Positions 26,691 to 34,799 of a stretch of DNA of 64,000 bases are shown here, piece by piece; within the stretch, counting starts at the first letter, position 1; each line of letters starts with the position of its first letter. The notes under the pieces are model-generated. The model had not been told where the DNA came from and searched no databases. It worked only from the letters and a program-made list of their open reading frames with translations. The DNA is from Segetibacter aerophilus. GTDB taxonomy: Bacteria > Bacteroidota > Bacteroidia > Chitinophagales > Chitinophagaceae. A program made the position numbers and the translations under genes. The stretch is from assembly GCF_007991655.1 (NCBI RefSeq), contig NZ_BJYT01000010.1:124001-188000 (forward strand). Direction: 5' to 3'.

Positions 26691-27971
26691 TTATCCTAGT
26701 TCAGGATAGAGAGGAAATTGTTGCATGAATTCATTTACCTGTTTCTTAATGCTCCCTATAGTATTTTCATCATCGGCATTCATTAAAGCATTATCAATAG
26801 CGTTAACGACAAACTGCATGTGCTCCTCCTTCATACCGCGGGTTGTTATCGCGGGGACGCCCACCCGAATACCACTCGTTACAAAAGCGCTTTTATCATC
26901 ATAAGGAACCATATTTTTATTGACCGTTATGTCTGCTTTCACCAACACGTTTTCAGCCTTTTTACCACTAATATTCTTATTCCGCAAATCGATTAGCATA
27001 AGATGATTGTCTGTTCCCCCGCTAATTAGTTGATAATCCTTTTCAACAAAAGCTTTTGCCATTGCCTGCGAATTAGCCACTATTTGCTTTGCATACACTG
27101 TAAACTCATCCGAAAGTATTTCACCAAATGATATAGCTTTTGCAGCAATGATATGTTCAAGCGGGCCGCCTTGAGTACCAGGAAAAACGGCCATATCAAG
27201 CAAGTTACTCATCATGCGAATATTACCTTTTACATCCTTTACCCCAAATGGATTTTCGAAGTCTTTTTTCATTAGAATAACTCCACCGCGAGGACCACGA
27301 AGCGTTTTATGTGTCGTGGAAGTAACAAAATGACAATGATCAAAAGGTGAGGCTAAGAGGCCTTTAGCAATTAATCCGGCTGGATGGGCCATATCACAAA
27401 AAACAAAAGCCCCTACTTCATCCGCCACTTTTCTAATTCTTGCAAAATCCCACTCGCGGCTATAGGCGCTTGCACCACAAATAATCATTTTAGGTTTCAC
27501 TTCACGCGCTTTCGCTTCAAGCATTTCGTAGTCTACTACCCCACCCTCTCTTGTAACCCCATAAAAATGCGGTTCATACAATTTGCCACTGAAATTAACT
27601 GCACTTCCATGAGTAAGGTGGCCACCCATACTTAAATCGAGGCCAAGTATTGCATCGCCGGGTTGAAGCACGGCAAGCATAAGAGCAGCGTTGGCTTGAG
27701 CGCCGCTGTGCGGTTGCACATTCGCATACTCGCAATTAAAGATTTGCTTTAGCCTGTCAATTGCCAACTGTTCTACCTGGTCAACAATTTCGCAACCACC
27801 ATAATATCTTTTACCGGGATAGCCTTCCGCATATTTATTTGTCAATACTGTCCCCATTGCCTGTATCACTTGCAGGCTGGCAAAATTTTCGGAAGCGATG
27901 AGCTCAATTCCATGTCGCTGCCGTTCAAGTTCTTTATTTATTAAGTCAAAAATTACTGTATCTCTTTGCAT
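26691..27971 (-). CDS. glyA: Serine hydroxymethyltransferase
   Basis: A 426-residue PLP enzyme that interconverts serine and glycine with transfer of a one-carbon unit to tetrahydrofolate; cytoplasmic, homodimer or tetramer. Conserved parts are [42 protein letters not shown], the PLP-lysine motif [15 protein letters not shown] (near residue 230) and [15 protein letters not shown]. Length is typical. A TAnnTTTG box lies 19 nt before the start. Confidence 0.97.
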   Translation of the reverse strand: MQRDTVIFDLINKELERQRHGIELIASENFASLQVIQAMGTVLTNKYAEGYPGKRYYGGCEIVDQVEQLAIDRLKQIFNCEYANVQPHSGAQANAALMLAVLQPGDAILGLDLSMGGHLTHGSAVNFSGKLYEPHFYGVTREGGVVDYEMLEAKAREVKPKMIICGASAYSREWDFARIRKVADEVGAFVFCDMAHPAGLIAKGLLASPFDHCHFVTSTTHKTLRGPRGGVILMKKDFENPFGVKDVKGNIRMMSNLLDMAVFPGTQGGPLEHIIAAKAISFGEILSDEFTVYAKQIVANSQAMAKAFVEKDYQLISGGTDNHLMLIDLRNKNISGKKAENVLVKADITVNKNMVPYDDKSAFVTSGIRVGVPAITTRGMKEEHMQFVVNAIDNALMNADDENTIGSIKKQVNEFMQQFPLYPELG

Positions 27972-27989
27972 GTAGCGGTTTTAAAGGCG

Positions 27990-27997
27990 CAAAAATA
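27990..27997 (-). promoter_or_regulatory. Putative -7 element of glyA
   Basis: Minus strand TATTTTTG followed by CGCC, the same TATTTTTGCGCC that precedes pdxA. A weak ATTG lies 18 nt upstream in place of the -33 TTTG. Confidence 0.5.
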
Positions 27998-28106
27998 ATC
28001 TTATTTGAATATATCCAATGACAACACCAATTCCGACACTCTCTGCAAGAATTGCTAATCTTTTAAGCTTAGGAGGGTGAAAGGTGCACAAAGGTATGCG
28101 GAAGAA

Positions 28107-28126
28107 CGAATTGCGACGCAACGATG
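28107..28126 (+). repeat. Interspersed short repeat A (degenerate 5' part)
   Basis: GAATTGCGACGCAACGATGG; the core GCGACGCAACGATG is intact, the ACAAGAGT part is degraded. Confidence 0.7.
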
Positions 28127-28364
28127 GCGCTATAGATACCAACAGTTTGGAAACAAAAACATGTGAGAGAACGCATACAAGTGGAAGCAGCCTTAAGGTC
28201 AACAGACGCTTGCACTGGATATTTCCCATTCCTCTATAAATCGAGCACCAATTTTGTCTGATAAAAAAATTGTTATTTTACAACCCTGATGTAAAAAAGT
28301 GGAAGCACTGTTGATACGACATTGGCGGGAAAGTGTGAACGAATACGTCAGATAAAGACCATAC

Positions 28365-29357
28365 ATGAAAGCAATTATTCCTGTAGCCGGGGCGGGGGCT
28401 AAATTAAGACCTCACACTTATACCCAACCCAAGGCGCTGATACCGATAGCCGGAAAAACAATCCTAAGTTTTATAGTTGACCAGTTGCACGAGGGGGGCA
28501 TTACTGAATTCATTTTTATTATTGGATACCTGGGCGAAAAAATTCAGGATTACGTAAAGTTTGCCTTTCCTCATATTACGTATCATTTTGTACAGCAGAC
28601 CGAACGTTGGGGAACAGGTCATGCAATAGAACTAACGCGTGAAATTGTAGGCGACGACGAAGTATTTGTAGCACTGGGAGACACAATTTGCGAGTACGAT
28701 GTAAAGGAGATGATCAACAGTCCTTACAGCATGCTCGGCGTAAAAAAGGTAGATGATCCAAGAAATTTCGGTGTTGCGGAAATGGGATTAGATGGTTTTA
28801 TTGAGCACGTTGTAGAGAAGCCTACTATTCCTAAAAGCAATCTTGCCTTGGTGGGTTTGTATAAAATAAAGGAGACAGCTTTTATGTACGGTTGCCTGAA
28901 GCACCTGTTTGAGGAAAACATTAAGACCCAGGGTGAATACAGCCTTACAGATGCCCTCGATTTTATGATAAAACGTGGAGCCAAGTTTAAAGCTTTTAAG
29001 GTGAAAAATTGGTTTGACTGTGGTAAGAAAGACACTTTGCTTGAAAGCAACGCAACCCTGCTCAAAAAGTCCGGTGGGAATGTTACTGACAGTCATACTT
29101 TTAAAGGAACCATTATTATTCCCCCGGTTAGTATTGCACCCAACTGCAGTATAAAAGATTCTATAATAGGACCGCATGTGGCTATCGGCGCAAATACCAA
29201 AATAGAACAGTCAATTGTTCGCGAGAGCATTATTGGATCTTACACGAATTTATTTGAAGTTGTTTTAGATAACTCTCTCATTGGCAGCGACGCTTCCGTA
29301 AAAGGGTTGAGCCGAAGCTTAAATATTGGTGACAATACTGAAATAGAATTTGGCTAA
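28365..29357 (+). CDS. Sugar-phosphate nucleotidyltransferase with left-handed beta-helix
   Basis: A 330-residue NDP-sugar pyrophosphorylase. The N-terminal 235 residues have the nucleotide-binding start MKAIIPVAGAGAKLRPHTY, then KALIPIAGKTILS and a GTGHAIEL segment. Residues 240-330 carry hexapeptide repeats of a left-handed beta-helix (IIPPVSIAPNCSIKDSIIG, VAIGANTKIEQSIV). The layout matches dTDP-glucose or UDP-glucose type pyrophosphorylases in which the helix aids oligomerisation; the sugar and nucleotide are not certain. It converges on the LolA-like gene with a 20-bp gap. No other sugar-nucleotide genes are near. Confidence 0.85.
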   Translation: MKAIIPVAGAGAKLRPHTYTQPKALIPIAGKTILSFIVDQLHEGGITEFIFIIGYLGEKIQDYVKFAFPHITYHFVQQTERWGTGHAIELTREIVGDDEVFVALGDTICEYDVKEMINSPYSMLGVKKVDDPRNFGVAEMGLDGFIEHVVEKPTIPKSNLALVGLYKIKETAFMYGCLKHLFEENIKTQGEYSLTDALDFMIKRGAKFKAFKVKNWFDCGKKDTLLESNATLLKKSGGNVTDSHTFKGTIIIPPVSIAPNCSIKDSIIGPHVAIGANTKIEQSIVRESIIGSYTNLFEVVLDNSLIGSDASVKGLSRSLNIGDNTEIEFG

Positions 29358-29377
29358 GTGAATGGTATGAAAGCCGC

Positions 29378-30064
29378 CTACTTAAATTCTGAATCAGGAA
29401 CGCCTTTATTGATCGTGTAAGAAGAATAGGTGATCTCTACTTTCCCTTTCCTGTTTTTCATATTTTGTTTTGCCGGCTCGTCTGTATCAAACTCCATTGT
29501 TACGCCTTTTGGAATTTTATAGTTTTTTGTATTGAAAGCAAAAATCACTTTATCAGGGAGTCCGAAATCAGCAAACTTGCCGTAATTCATTTCCATTTCA
29601 AAGGTTCCGTTTTCCCGGGTCGTTGTGTTAGTTTTTCTTATCAGAAGATTTGCTTCGTCTACGTATAAAGTGGTTAGTACCACGTCACTATTTTCGTCGT
29701 TAGGGAGAAGTTTGATCAACTTTACTTTTGTTCCGTTAATGATACTTTCACCTGTTGGAATTGCAGTAAAACTTTCGGTAGAAAGCAGGGAACTCATGTT
29801 GAAAGAGATGCCGCCTTTAGGCAGAATTGAAATGCCCTTGCTGCGCCTAATCCTGAATTGGTTCGGGCGTTTATAGTAGACCTTTATTTTTCCGGCAGGG
29901 GCTTTTATAAAAGCCACGTCTGTCTTCATGCTGCCCTCTGCTACGTAATCGTTCACTTTATCGAGCTTCGCTTTAACCCGCTTAATCAGAGCACTGGCGT
30001 CTTGTGCGGATGCGGCTACTCCTGATACAATAAAAACAAGTAGTACAATTATTAATTTTTTCAT
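29378..30064 (-). CDS. LolA-like outer membrane lipoprotein carrier protein
   Basis: A 228-residue periplasmic protein with a signal peptide (MKKLIIVLLVFIVSGVAAS, cut near SAQ). The body matches the LolA/LolB-type half-barrel: SALIKRVKAKLDKVNDYVA, then KIKVYYKRPNQFRIRR and NFGKFADFGLPDKVIF-like strands. Members carry lipoproteins or other lipids across the periplasm. The start at 30064 gives the signal peptide; the frame upstream covers repeat A. It follows an ABC permease gene by about 135 bp, so it could work with that exporter, but this is inference. Confidence 0.78.
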   Translation of the reverse strand: MKKLIIVLLVFIVSGVAASAQDASALIKRVKAKLDKVNDYVAEGSMKTDVAFIKAPAGKIKVYYKRPNQFRIRRSKGISILPKGGISFNMSSLLSTESFTAIPTGESIINGTKVKLIKLLPNDENSDVVLTTLYVDEANLLIRKTNTTTRENGTFEMEMNYGKFADFGLPDKVIFAFNTKNYKIPKGVTMEFDTDEPAKQNMKNRKGKVEITYSSYTINKGVPDSEFK

Positions 30065-30141
30065 TTCTATAATTTGAGCTTGAATAAATATTAAAAGCAG
30101 CTTAGTGTTAGAATAAAGGCTCAATAAAGAACCTCCTGCTA

Positions 30142-30161
30142 AAGAGTGCGACGCAACAATG
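30142..30161 (+). repeat. Interspersed short repeat A (variant GCGACGCAACAATG)
   Basis: AAGAGTGCGACGCAACAATG between the ABC permease and the LolA-like gene. Confidence 0.85.
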
Positions 30162-30199
30162 CTGCGGTAGTTTGAACAGTTTGGACACAAATTTTCAAA

Positions 30200-31075
30200 T
30201 TAGCTTAAAACATCTTTTTTCTTGAATACTACTATTGAAGCCACTAACAATCCTACAATATGCAATACCAGTATTCCTGCGGCCTGCAACACCCTGCCTA
30301 CATTTTGAATGGAGCCTACTATCGCTTCGTTTTCAGCGTTTACTTTCACATCGAAAAATCCTTTCCAACCAATCATTTGGGTCGTAAAAAGGTAAGGTTT
30401 GATTTTATTGAAAATGGGGATATCGAGCGTGCTTAAAATAGTAAAGACAACAATAATACTCATGGTTGCTACGATTGGACCAATAGAATTTTCTGCAAAA
30501 ATGGATAGAAAAAAACCAAGCGAGGCCACCGTCAACATTGCTAAGGCCGCAAAACCAAAGGCGCAAACATACCGCCAGAAAATATCACTACTCTTTAGCT
30601 GAACCACGTAACCACTCTTTAAATTGAGCATATCGTCTGTACCAAAAATTGCCATGGAAACAAACAAAGCAAGGATGGCCATAAACATGAGCAACATAAT
30701 GGTATAAATGGATGCAGCAAGAAATTTAGCAAGGATGATTTCGGTGCGACTAACAGGCTTTGTAAGCAGCAAACGCAGCGTGCCCATGTTGGCTTCTCCG
30801 GAAATAAGGTCGGCCGCTATAAGTGTAATCAGCAAGGGCACATGCACCAGCAAGAGCTGAAGGATTATGTAGCAAACCAAATAACCATTTAAAATGTTTC
30901 CTTCTATGCTGAACGACGCCGACAGGTCTCGCAACATAAATTCGATGTACATATTCCCATCGAGCTTAAGACCGAACTGAATAATGCCAACGAGGGCAGC
31001 AATGGCTGCAAAACTGATATAGGTCCGCGGCCGTTTAAAGATCTTAAACAACTCAATTTGCAATAGCTGCCACAT
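30200..31075 (-). CDS. ABC-2 type transporter permease
   Basis: A 291-residue inner-membrane protein with six helices. The start LLQIELFKIFKRPRTYISF and the middle ISGEANMGTLRLLLTKPVSRTEI are typical of NosY/ABC-2 permeases that pair with a CcmA-like ATPase. Its start overlaps the end of the ATPase gene by 23 bp, so the two are translationally coupled. Substrate unknown. Confidence 0.88.
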   Translation of the reverse strand: MWQLLQIELFKIFKRPRTYISFAAIAALVGIIQFGLKLDGNMYIEFMLRDLSASFSIEGNILNGYLVCYIILQLLLVHVPLLITLIAADLISGEANMGTLRLLLTKPVSRTEIILAKFLAASIYTIMLLMFMAILALFVSMAIFGTDDMLNLKSGYVVQLKSSDIFWRYVCAFGFAALAMLTVASLGFFLSIFAENSIGPIVATMSIIVVFTILSTLDIPIFNKIKPYLFTTQMIGWKGFFDVKVNAENEAIVGSIQNVGRVLQAAGILVLHIVGLLVASIVVFKKKDVLS

Positions 31076-31991
31076 GTTCGTTACTTGTTGTAAGCTGTAA
31101 AAAATAATCTTCTAAAGAATGCCGTGGCTGAAACGATAATACTGGTATTTGCATTTGCACGAGCTCCAGGTGAAAGGTTGGAATGTCGGCCTTATCCATT
31201 TTTAAAACAATCGTATTTTGTCTTGCAGGCTGCAAGTGCGACGACCATGGGCTTTGCTGTAATTGCTGAATTGCTTTTTCATTGTCCAATGTTTCCAGCT
31301 CTACAAGTGTTTCCGCAGGATCAAATAATTCTGATGCATTTCCCTCGACAAGCTTTTTACCTTTATTGATGATTAATAGGCGATTTGCAATAAGTTGTAT
31401 TTCGCTGAGCAAGTGCGAGGAAACGACTACTGTCTTTCCCAATTCTTTGCTTAACCGAAGGATTAAATTTCTTACATCAGCAATTCCCTGCGGGTCTAAA
31501 CCATTGGTTGGCTCATCAAGAATAATCAGTTTGGGATCATGTACCAAAGCAATAGCTATTCCCAAACGCTGCTTCATTCCCTGGCTAAACGTTTTTACTT
31601 TACTACTGGCCCGATCTTGCAGACCAACAACGGCCAACTGATCCAGGAGTTGTGATCTTGTAAGCTTTGCTCCGCCGCTGATCTTTGAAAAGAGTTGAAT
31701 GTTTTCAAGTGCTGTTAAATACTTATAAACGTCTGGCTTTTCTATTACAGCACCTGCTTGCCTTAAGATCTCTTTTTGATGAGTAAACAGGTCCATTTCA
31801 AATATTTCAATTCTTCCCTCCGTTGGTTTAACCAGCGACAAAAGCATTCGAATGGTGGTGGATTTACCCGCCCCATTCTGACCTAAAAAACCATAAACAT
31901 CTCCGGGATTAACTGTAAATGAAAGATTGTCTACCGCAACAATATCCTTAAAATGCTTGGAAAGATTAGTGACCTTAATTACAGGAAGCAT
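31053..31991 (-). CDS. ABC transporter ATP-binding protein
   Basis: A 312-residue subunit with Walker A GFLGQNGAGKSTTIRML (about 37-53), signature FSQGMKQRLGIA, Walker B LIILDEPTNGLDP and a switch histidine in VVVSSHLLSE. The C-terminal 90 residues are a DUF4162-like extension. It is coupled by overlap to the permease gene and lies 107 bp after a winged-helix regulator gene, which may control it. A short perfect inverted repeat abuts the start codon (31992-32016). Confidence 0.92.
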   Translation of the reverse strand: MLPVIKVTNLSKHFKDIVAVDNLSFTVNPGDVYGFLGQNGAGKSTTIRMLLSLVKPTEGRIEIFEMDLFTHQKEILRQAGAVIEKPDVYKYLTALENIQLFSKISGGAKLTRSQLLDQLAVVGLQDRASSKVKTFSQGMKQRLGIAIALVHDPKLIILDEPTNGLDPQGIADVRNLILRLSKELGKTVVVSSHLLSEIQLIANRLLIINKGKKLVEGNASELFDPAETLVELETLDNEKAIQQLQQSPWSSHLQPARQNTIVLKMDKADIPTFHLELVQMQIPVLSFQPRHSLEDYFLQLTTSNEHVAAIAN

Positions 31992-32016
31992 GTGTATATA
32001 ACAAGAAAGTATACAC
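31992..32016. promoter_or_regulatory. Inverted repeat next to the ABC ATPase start codon
   Basis: Arms GTGTATA and TATACAC (7 bp) separated by 11 nt, directly before the ATG at 31991. It could be an operator, perhaps for the neighbouring winged-helix protein, or a hairpin that limits translation. Confidence 0.4.
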
Positions 32017-32098
32017 TTAGTTGAAAGGAGCAGAATAATTGAATTGTTAATTCAGAAAAGCCAGTGGATGGAAGTAGCCCCGGTAATGGGTGAGGTAA

Positions 32099-32389
32099 TT
32101 ATTTGCCTACTTGCAAATATTCCTGCAGCGCTTTTACATAGTTTTCAAAAGCTTCAATTCCCTTTGGTGTGACTTTGCAAGTGGTAAGGGGATAGTTGTC
32201 TTTAAACTGCTTATTTACTTCGATATAGCCTGATTCCTTGAGCTTTTGTACCTGCACGCTTAGGTTGCCGGCAGTAGAGTTCGTTTTTTCTTTGATGAAT
32301 GTAAACTCAGCCTCCTTAACACTTATAAGCAAACTCATAACTGCCAGGCGTAACTGTGAATGTAGTATGGGATCAAGTTCTTTAAACAC
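32099..32389 (-). CDS. Winged-helix transcriptional regulator (HTH_34-like)
   Basis: A 96-residue DNA-binding protein: LDPILHSQLRLAVMSLL, then EAEFTFIKEKTNSTAGNLS, the recognition helix segment VQVQKLKESGYIEV and a wing rich in Lys and Thr (YPLTTCKVTPKGIEAFENYV). It belongs to the MarR/ArsR-like winged-helix class found in Bacteroidota next to membrane proteins with a SLxxIxxMI N-terminus, as here. The start is GTG, overlapping the upstream gene by 8 bp. It probably regulates this block and/or the following ABC exporter. Signal unknown. Confidence 0.85.
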   Translation of the reverse strand: MFKELDPILHSQLRLAVMSLLISVKEAEFTFIKEKTNSTAGNLSVQVQKLKESGYIEVNKQFKDNYPLTTCKVTPKGIEAFENYVKALQEYLQVGK

Positions 32390-33014
32390 CTGCGCTCTGA
32401 TTTAATTTCCTGCCTGTTAATTTTTTAAACTCCCTGTTTGCAATATGTCCCGGTATAATGTATCCAACTAACACTGCGCCAGCATGCAATAACATCACCA
32501 CTTCAAACTTTGTCTGGAACAGCGCAATAAAGCCAAAAGCCCAGGTAATAAACGAAGCAATAACAGACGGTTTAAAGTCTAGCGCGGTACCATAGATAAG
32601 TATCCAAAAACCATACAATCCTATTAACAAAGCAAAACCCTTAGCAGGACCAACGCCAAGGTTAATAGCAAATATGTTAAACATGATACAAATGAAGAAC
32701 CCGGCATTCAACTTTTCAAAAAGCGTCTTCGTATAAGTCTTAACTCTTGTTGTTCTTTTCATCAAAAACACTTTCACAAGCTCAACCACCATCACGATAA
32801 GTGTAACTGCCCCGAACATATTCCAGAAGAAAAAAATGTCGAACCATTTGTAGCGGAGATTTATGACCGTTAGTATAGATGCTGCAAACAACATCCAGCC
32901 CCAGGCAATCCAGCCTTTGCCATCGTCTTTTTGCTCATGCTTTGCAGTATTAATCATCTGCTGTATAATCATCAAACTCTCTTCCTGGCTCAGCTCTTTT
33001 TCGTTGTCGTGCAT
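32382..33014 (-). CDS. Membrane protein of unknown function (paralogue 1)
   Basis: A 210-residue protein with a soluble N-terminal helix (SQEESLMIIQQMINTAK) and about five or six transmembrane helices, ending in a basic tail. It is related to the frameshifted gene upstream: SQEESLMIIQQMINTAK matches SPAESLQLIRSMIETTK, WGWMLFAASI matches WGWATFVGCL, and VGYIIPGHIANREFKK matches ISYLIPGYLLRSQYRK. It overlaps the regulator gene by 8 bp. Proteins of this kind commonly accompany HTH_34 regulators in this phylum and may sense or sequester them; no function is proven. Confidence 0.78.
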   Translation of the reverse strand: MHDNEKELSQEESLMIIQQMINTAKHEQKDDGKGWIAWGWMLFAASILTVINLRYKWFDIFFFWNMFGAVTLIVMVVELVKVFLMKRTTRVKTYTKTLFEKLNAGFFICIMFNIFAINLGVGPAKGFALLIGLYGFWILIYGTALDFKPSVIASFITWAFGFIALFQTKFEVVMLLHAGAVLVGYIIPGHIANREFKKLTGRKLNQSAGV

Positions 33015-33017
33015 GGT

Positions 33018-33607
33018 CTATAATTTTTGTTTCCTGTATTGACTTCTTAATAAATATCCTGGTATAAGATAGCTGATAGATATAGCAAAAGCAGCTAACA
33101 AAATTTGCAAAGAATAATCTAAGAACGGGGCAATTGCTACTAAAACTAAACAAATACCACCCCCAATTCTCATAGGCCTAAATGAAAGTATGCTCCCCGA
33201 AATATATGTTCCGATACTATATAACATGATATAAAAAGGAAAACAATATTGCCAGCCATTTTGACAAATACGATTGCCAAAGCGAGGTATGAAAATCCGA
33301 GTATGAACCAAATGAAGCCGATCGTTTCGCCTATAAAAGTTTTTACCCGCTGCTGTTTCCTTTGCTTACGGATAAATATGAAATGCAACAGCAGTGCAAC
33401 AGGCGTTACAAGCCACGCATAGTAATGATGTGGGTAGTTTGCAATGACCAATAAGTAATACTGTAATAGACAACCAACAAAGGTGGCCCAGCCCCATAAG
33501 AGAAAAAAATGACTATTGTCGCTTATAGAACTTTTTGTTGTTTCGATCATCGACCGTATCAGCTGAAGGCTTTCTGCCGGGGAAAAATCTTTGTTGCTTG
33601 TACTCAT
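33018..33607 (-). pseudogene. Membrane protein paralogue 2, interrupted by a frameshift
   Basis: Two overlapping frames together make one paralogue of the 210-residue protein downstream. Frame 1 (33607 to about 33240) gives MSTSNKDFSPAESLQLIRSM through FVKMAGNIVF; frame 2 (about 33240 to 33018) gives FYIMLYSIGTYISGSILSF through YLIPGYLLRSQYRKQKL, which aligns with the C-terminal half of the paralogue. The change is equivalent to one missing base and falls in or near TTTTCCTTTTTAT (plus 33232-33246). Restored length is near 196 residues. It may be a true mutation or a homopolymer sequencing error. Confidence 0.8.
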
Positions 33608-33638
33608 TGCGCAAATATGAATTTGATTTTGTAAACAA

Positions 33639-33673
33639 GAACAAATGCTTAATTAATTATCAAGCATTTGTTC
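33639..33673. promoter_or_regulatory. Large inverted repeat upstream of the paralogue pair
   Basis: Perfect 12-bp arms GAACAAATGCTT / AAGCATTTGTTC with an 11-nt AT-rich centre, 31 bp before the start at 33607. No T-run follows on the minus strand, so an operator or mRNA hairpin is more likely than a terminator. Confidence 0.5.
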
Positions 33674-33691
33674 AACTACAGTATGTGACTA

Positions 33692-34330
33692 TTATGATTT
33701 GCTTTGTTCAAGCATTTGCTCAGTCGATTTTTCTCCCCAGTTAGGATAGAGGCTACCCGCTGGTTTGTATGTTTTAAACAGCTCAAGCGATTTTTCAAAT
33801 AAAGGCTTTGCCTTATCTTTTCCACCTCCAAATTCTTTTGGCGTACCAAACAAGTTTTGACCTTCTAAAAAGTAAACGCGCGGGTTATTAGGTTCTAATT
33901 GCTTCGCCATCTCACGGTTAGAATTTACACTCGCTCCATACTGTTGCCAACGTGTCGCCGGATCTACCAACATTTTTAAGGTGGCGCTCATGCTCTTCAA
34001 TAAAAATATTTCTGAATTTTTAGGCTCAATGGTTTCAGCTTTAGCAATTAAAGCATCTGCTTTTTCTGCCACTTCATCTTTGTTTGCTTTGGTATCTGAA
34101 AAGCCTCTTAAAATATGCGAAAGTGCAGCGTAATAATAAGGAAGCCACTGTGTTTTCTCTGCATCCGCTATTCGCTCAAAAGATGCAGCAAGACTTACAT
34201 AATCGTCAGGGTTTTTCAAAGAGTCAAACTTTGCAAGGTTTGTTTTCATTGTCTGCTCATAGCGAGCGCTTTGAGCAAAAAGGCTATGCGCGCTTACCAA
34301 CAATGCGACTGATAGAATGAATGTTTTCAT
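33692..34330 (-). CDS. Exported helical repeat (TPR-like) protein
   Basis: A 212-residue periplasmic protein with a signal peptide (MKTFILSVALLVSAHSLFAQ). The remainder is helical with TPR-like pairs: ASFERIADAEKTQWLPYYYA, ADALIAKAETIEPKNSEIFL, REMAKQLEPNNPRVYFLEG and KAKPLFEKSLELF. Such proteins bind peptide partners; none is known here. The gene begins 7 nt after the 2TM gene, so both belong to one unit, possibly starting with the TonB-dependent receptor. Confidence 0.78.
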   Translation of the reverse strand: MKTFILSVALLVSAHSLFAQSARYEQTMKTNLAKFDSLKNPDDYVSLAASFERIADAEKTQWLPYYYAALSHILRGFSDTKANKDEVAEKADALIAKAETIEPKNSEIFLLKSMSATLKMLVDPATRWQQYGASVNSNREMAKQLEPNNPRVYFLEGQNLFGTPKEFGGGKDKAKPLFEKSLELFKTYKPAGSLYPNWGEKSTEQMLEQSKS

Positions 34331-34337
34331 GATGTTT

Positions 34338-34646
34338 TTAATTTTTTTCTTGATTTTTTAATTTCTCGTACTCTCTTTCTGTTGAAAATAAACTAGTACC
34401 ATGATAGGCATGAAAATACTGCGTGGCAATGCCGATACCCCAACCTAGAAGTGGCCAAATTGGCCAGAAATAACTTCCGGGACCGGAGCTAAAATACCAG
34501 ATGGCAATCAGCATACAGTTGACTGTTGCATAGGAGAAGATACCAATCTTAAAAGCGGCTCTTCTTCTGGCAATTTGCCAAAGTTCATTGTCCCTTACAT
34601 TGGCATCTCCGGTTGTTCTGCTAAGTGGAAACGCTTCGTCTTGCAT
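34338..34646 (-). CDS. 2TM domain protein
   Basis: A 102-residue protein with two transmembrane helices (about residues 32-50 and 58-76) preceded by ARRRAAFKIGIFSYATVN and followed by HGTSLFSTEREYEKLKNQ, which fits the 2TM domain family of Bacteroidota. It has no signal peptide. It is 7 nt upstream of the TPR-like gene. Role unknown. Confidence 0.8.
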   Translation of the reverse strand: MQDEAFPLSRTTGDANVRDNELWQIARRRAAFKIGIFSYATVNCMLIAIWYFSSGPGSYFWPIWPLLGWGIGIATQYFHAYHGTSLFSTEREYEKLKNQEKN

Positions 34647-34741
34647 GTTTTTTGAGTTTTATATTTTGATATAATTATTCCTTTAAACCTCTGGAACTAA
34701 AATTTTATTTTACTTTTTTCCCGCTTTACAACTATCCTCAA

Positions 34742-34764
34742 CATTGTTGTGTCACTCACTTGTA
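34742..34764 (-). repeat. Interspersed short repeat A (variant GTGACACAACAATG)
   Basis: CATTGTTGTGTCACTCACTT then GTA, between the TonB-dependent receptor stop and the 2TM gene. Confidence 0.85.
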
Positions 34765-34799
34765 CTCTCTATTCTTGCCTCACCGCCTTGATGCATCAT

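Noticed and set aside
27981-28229. 82-codon minus-strand frame upstream of glyA
   Set aside because: It spans an interspersed repeat A copy and the glyA promoter and resembles no family; chance frame.
33232-33246. Programmed -1 frameshift in the membrane paralogue
   Set aside because: The site (TTTTCCTTTTTAT) is not a classical X-XXY-YYZ slippery heptamer in the proper phase. An indel or sequencing error is simpler.
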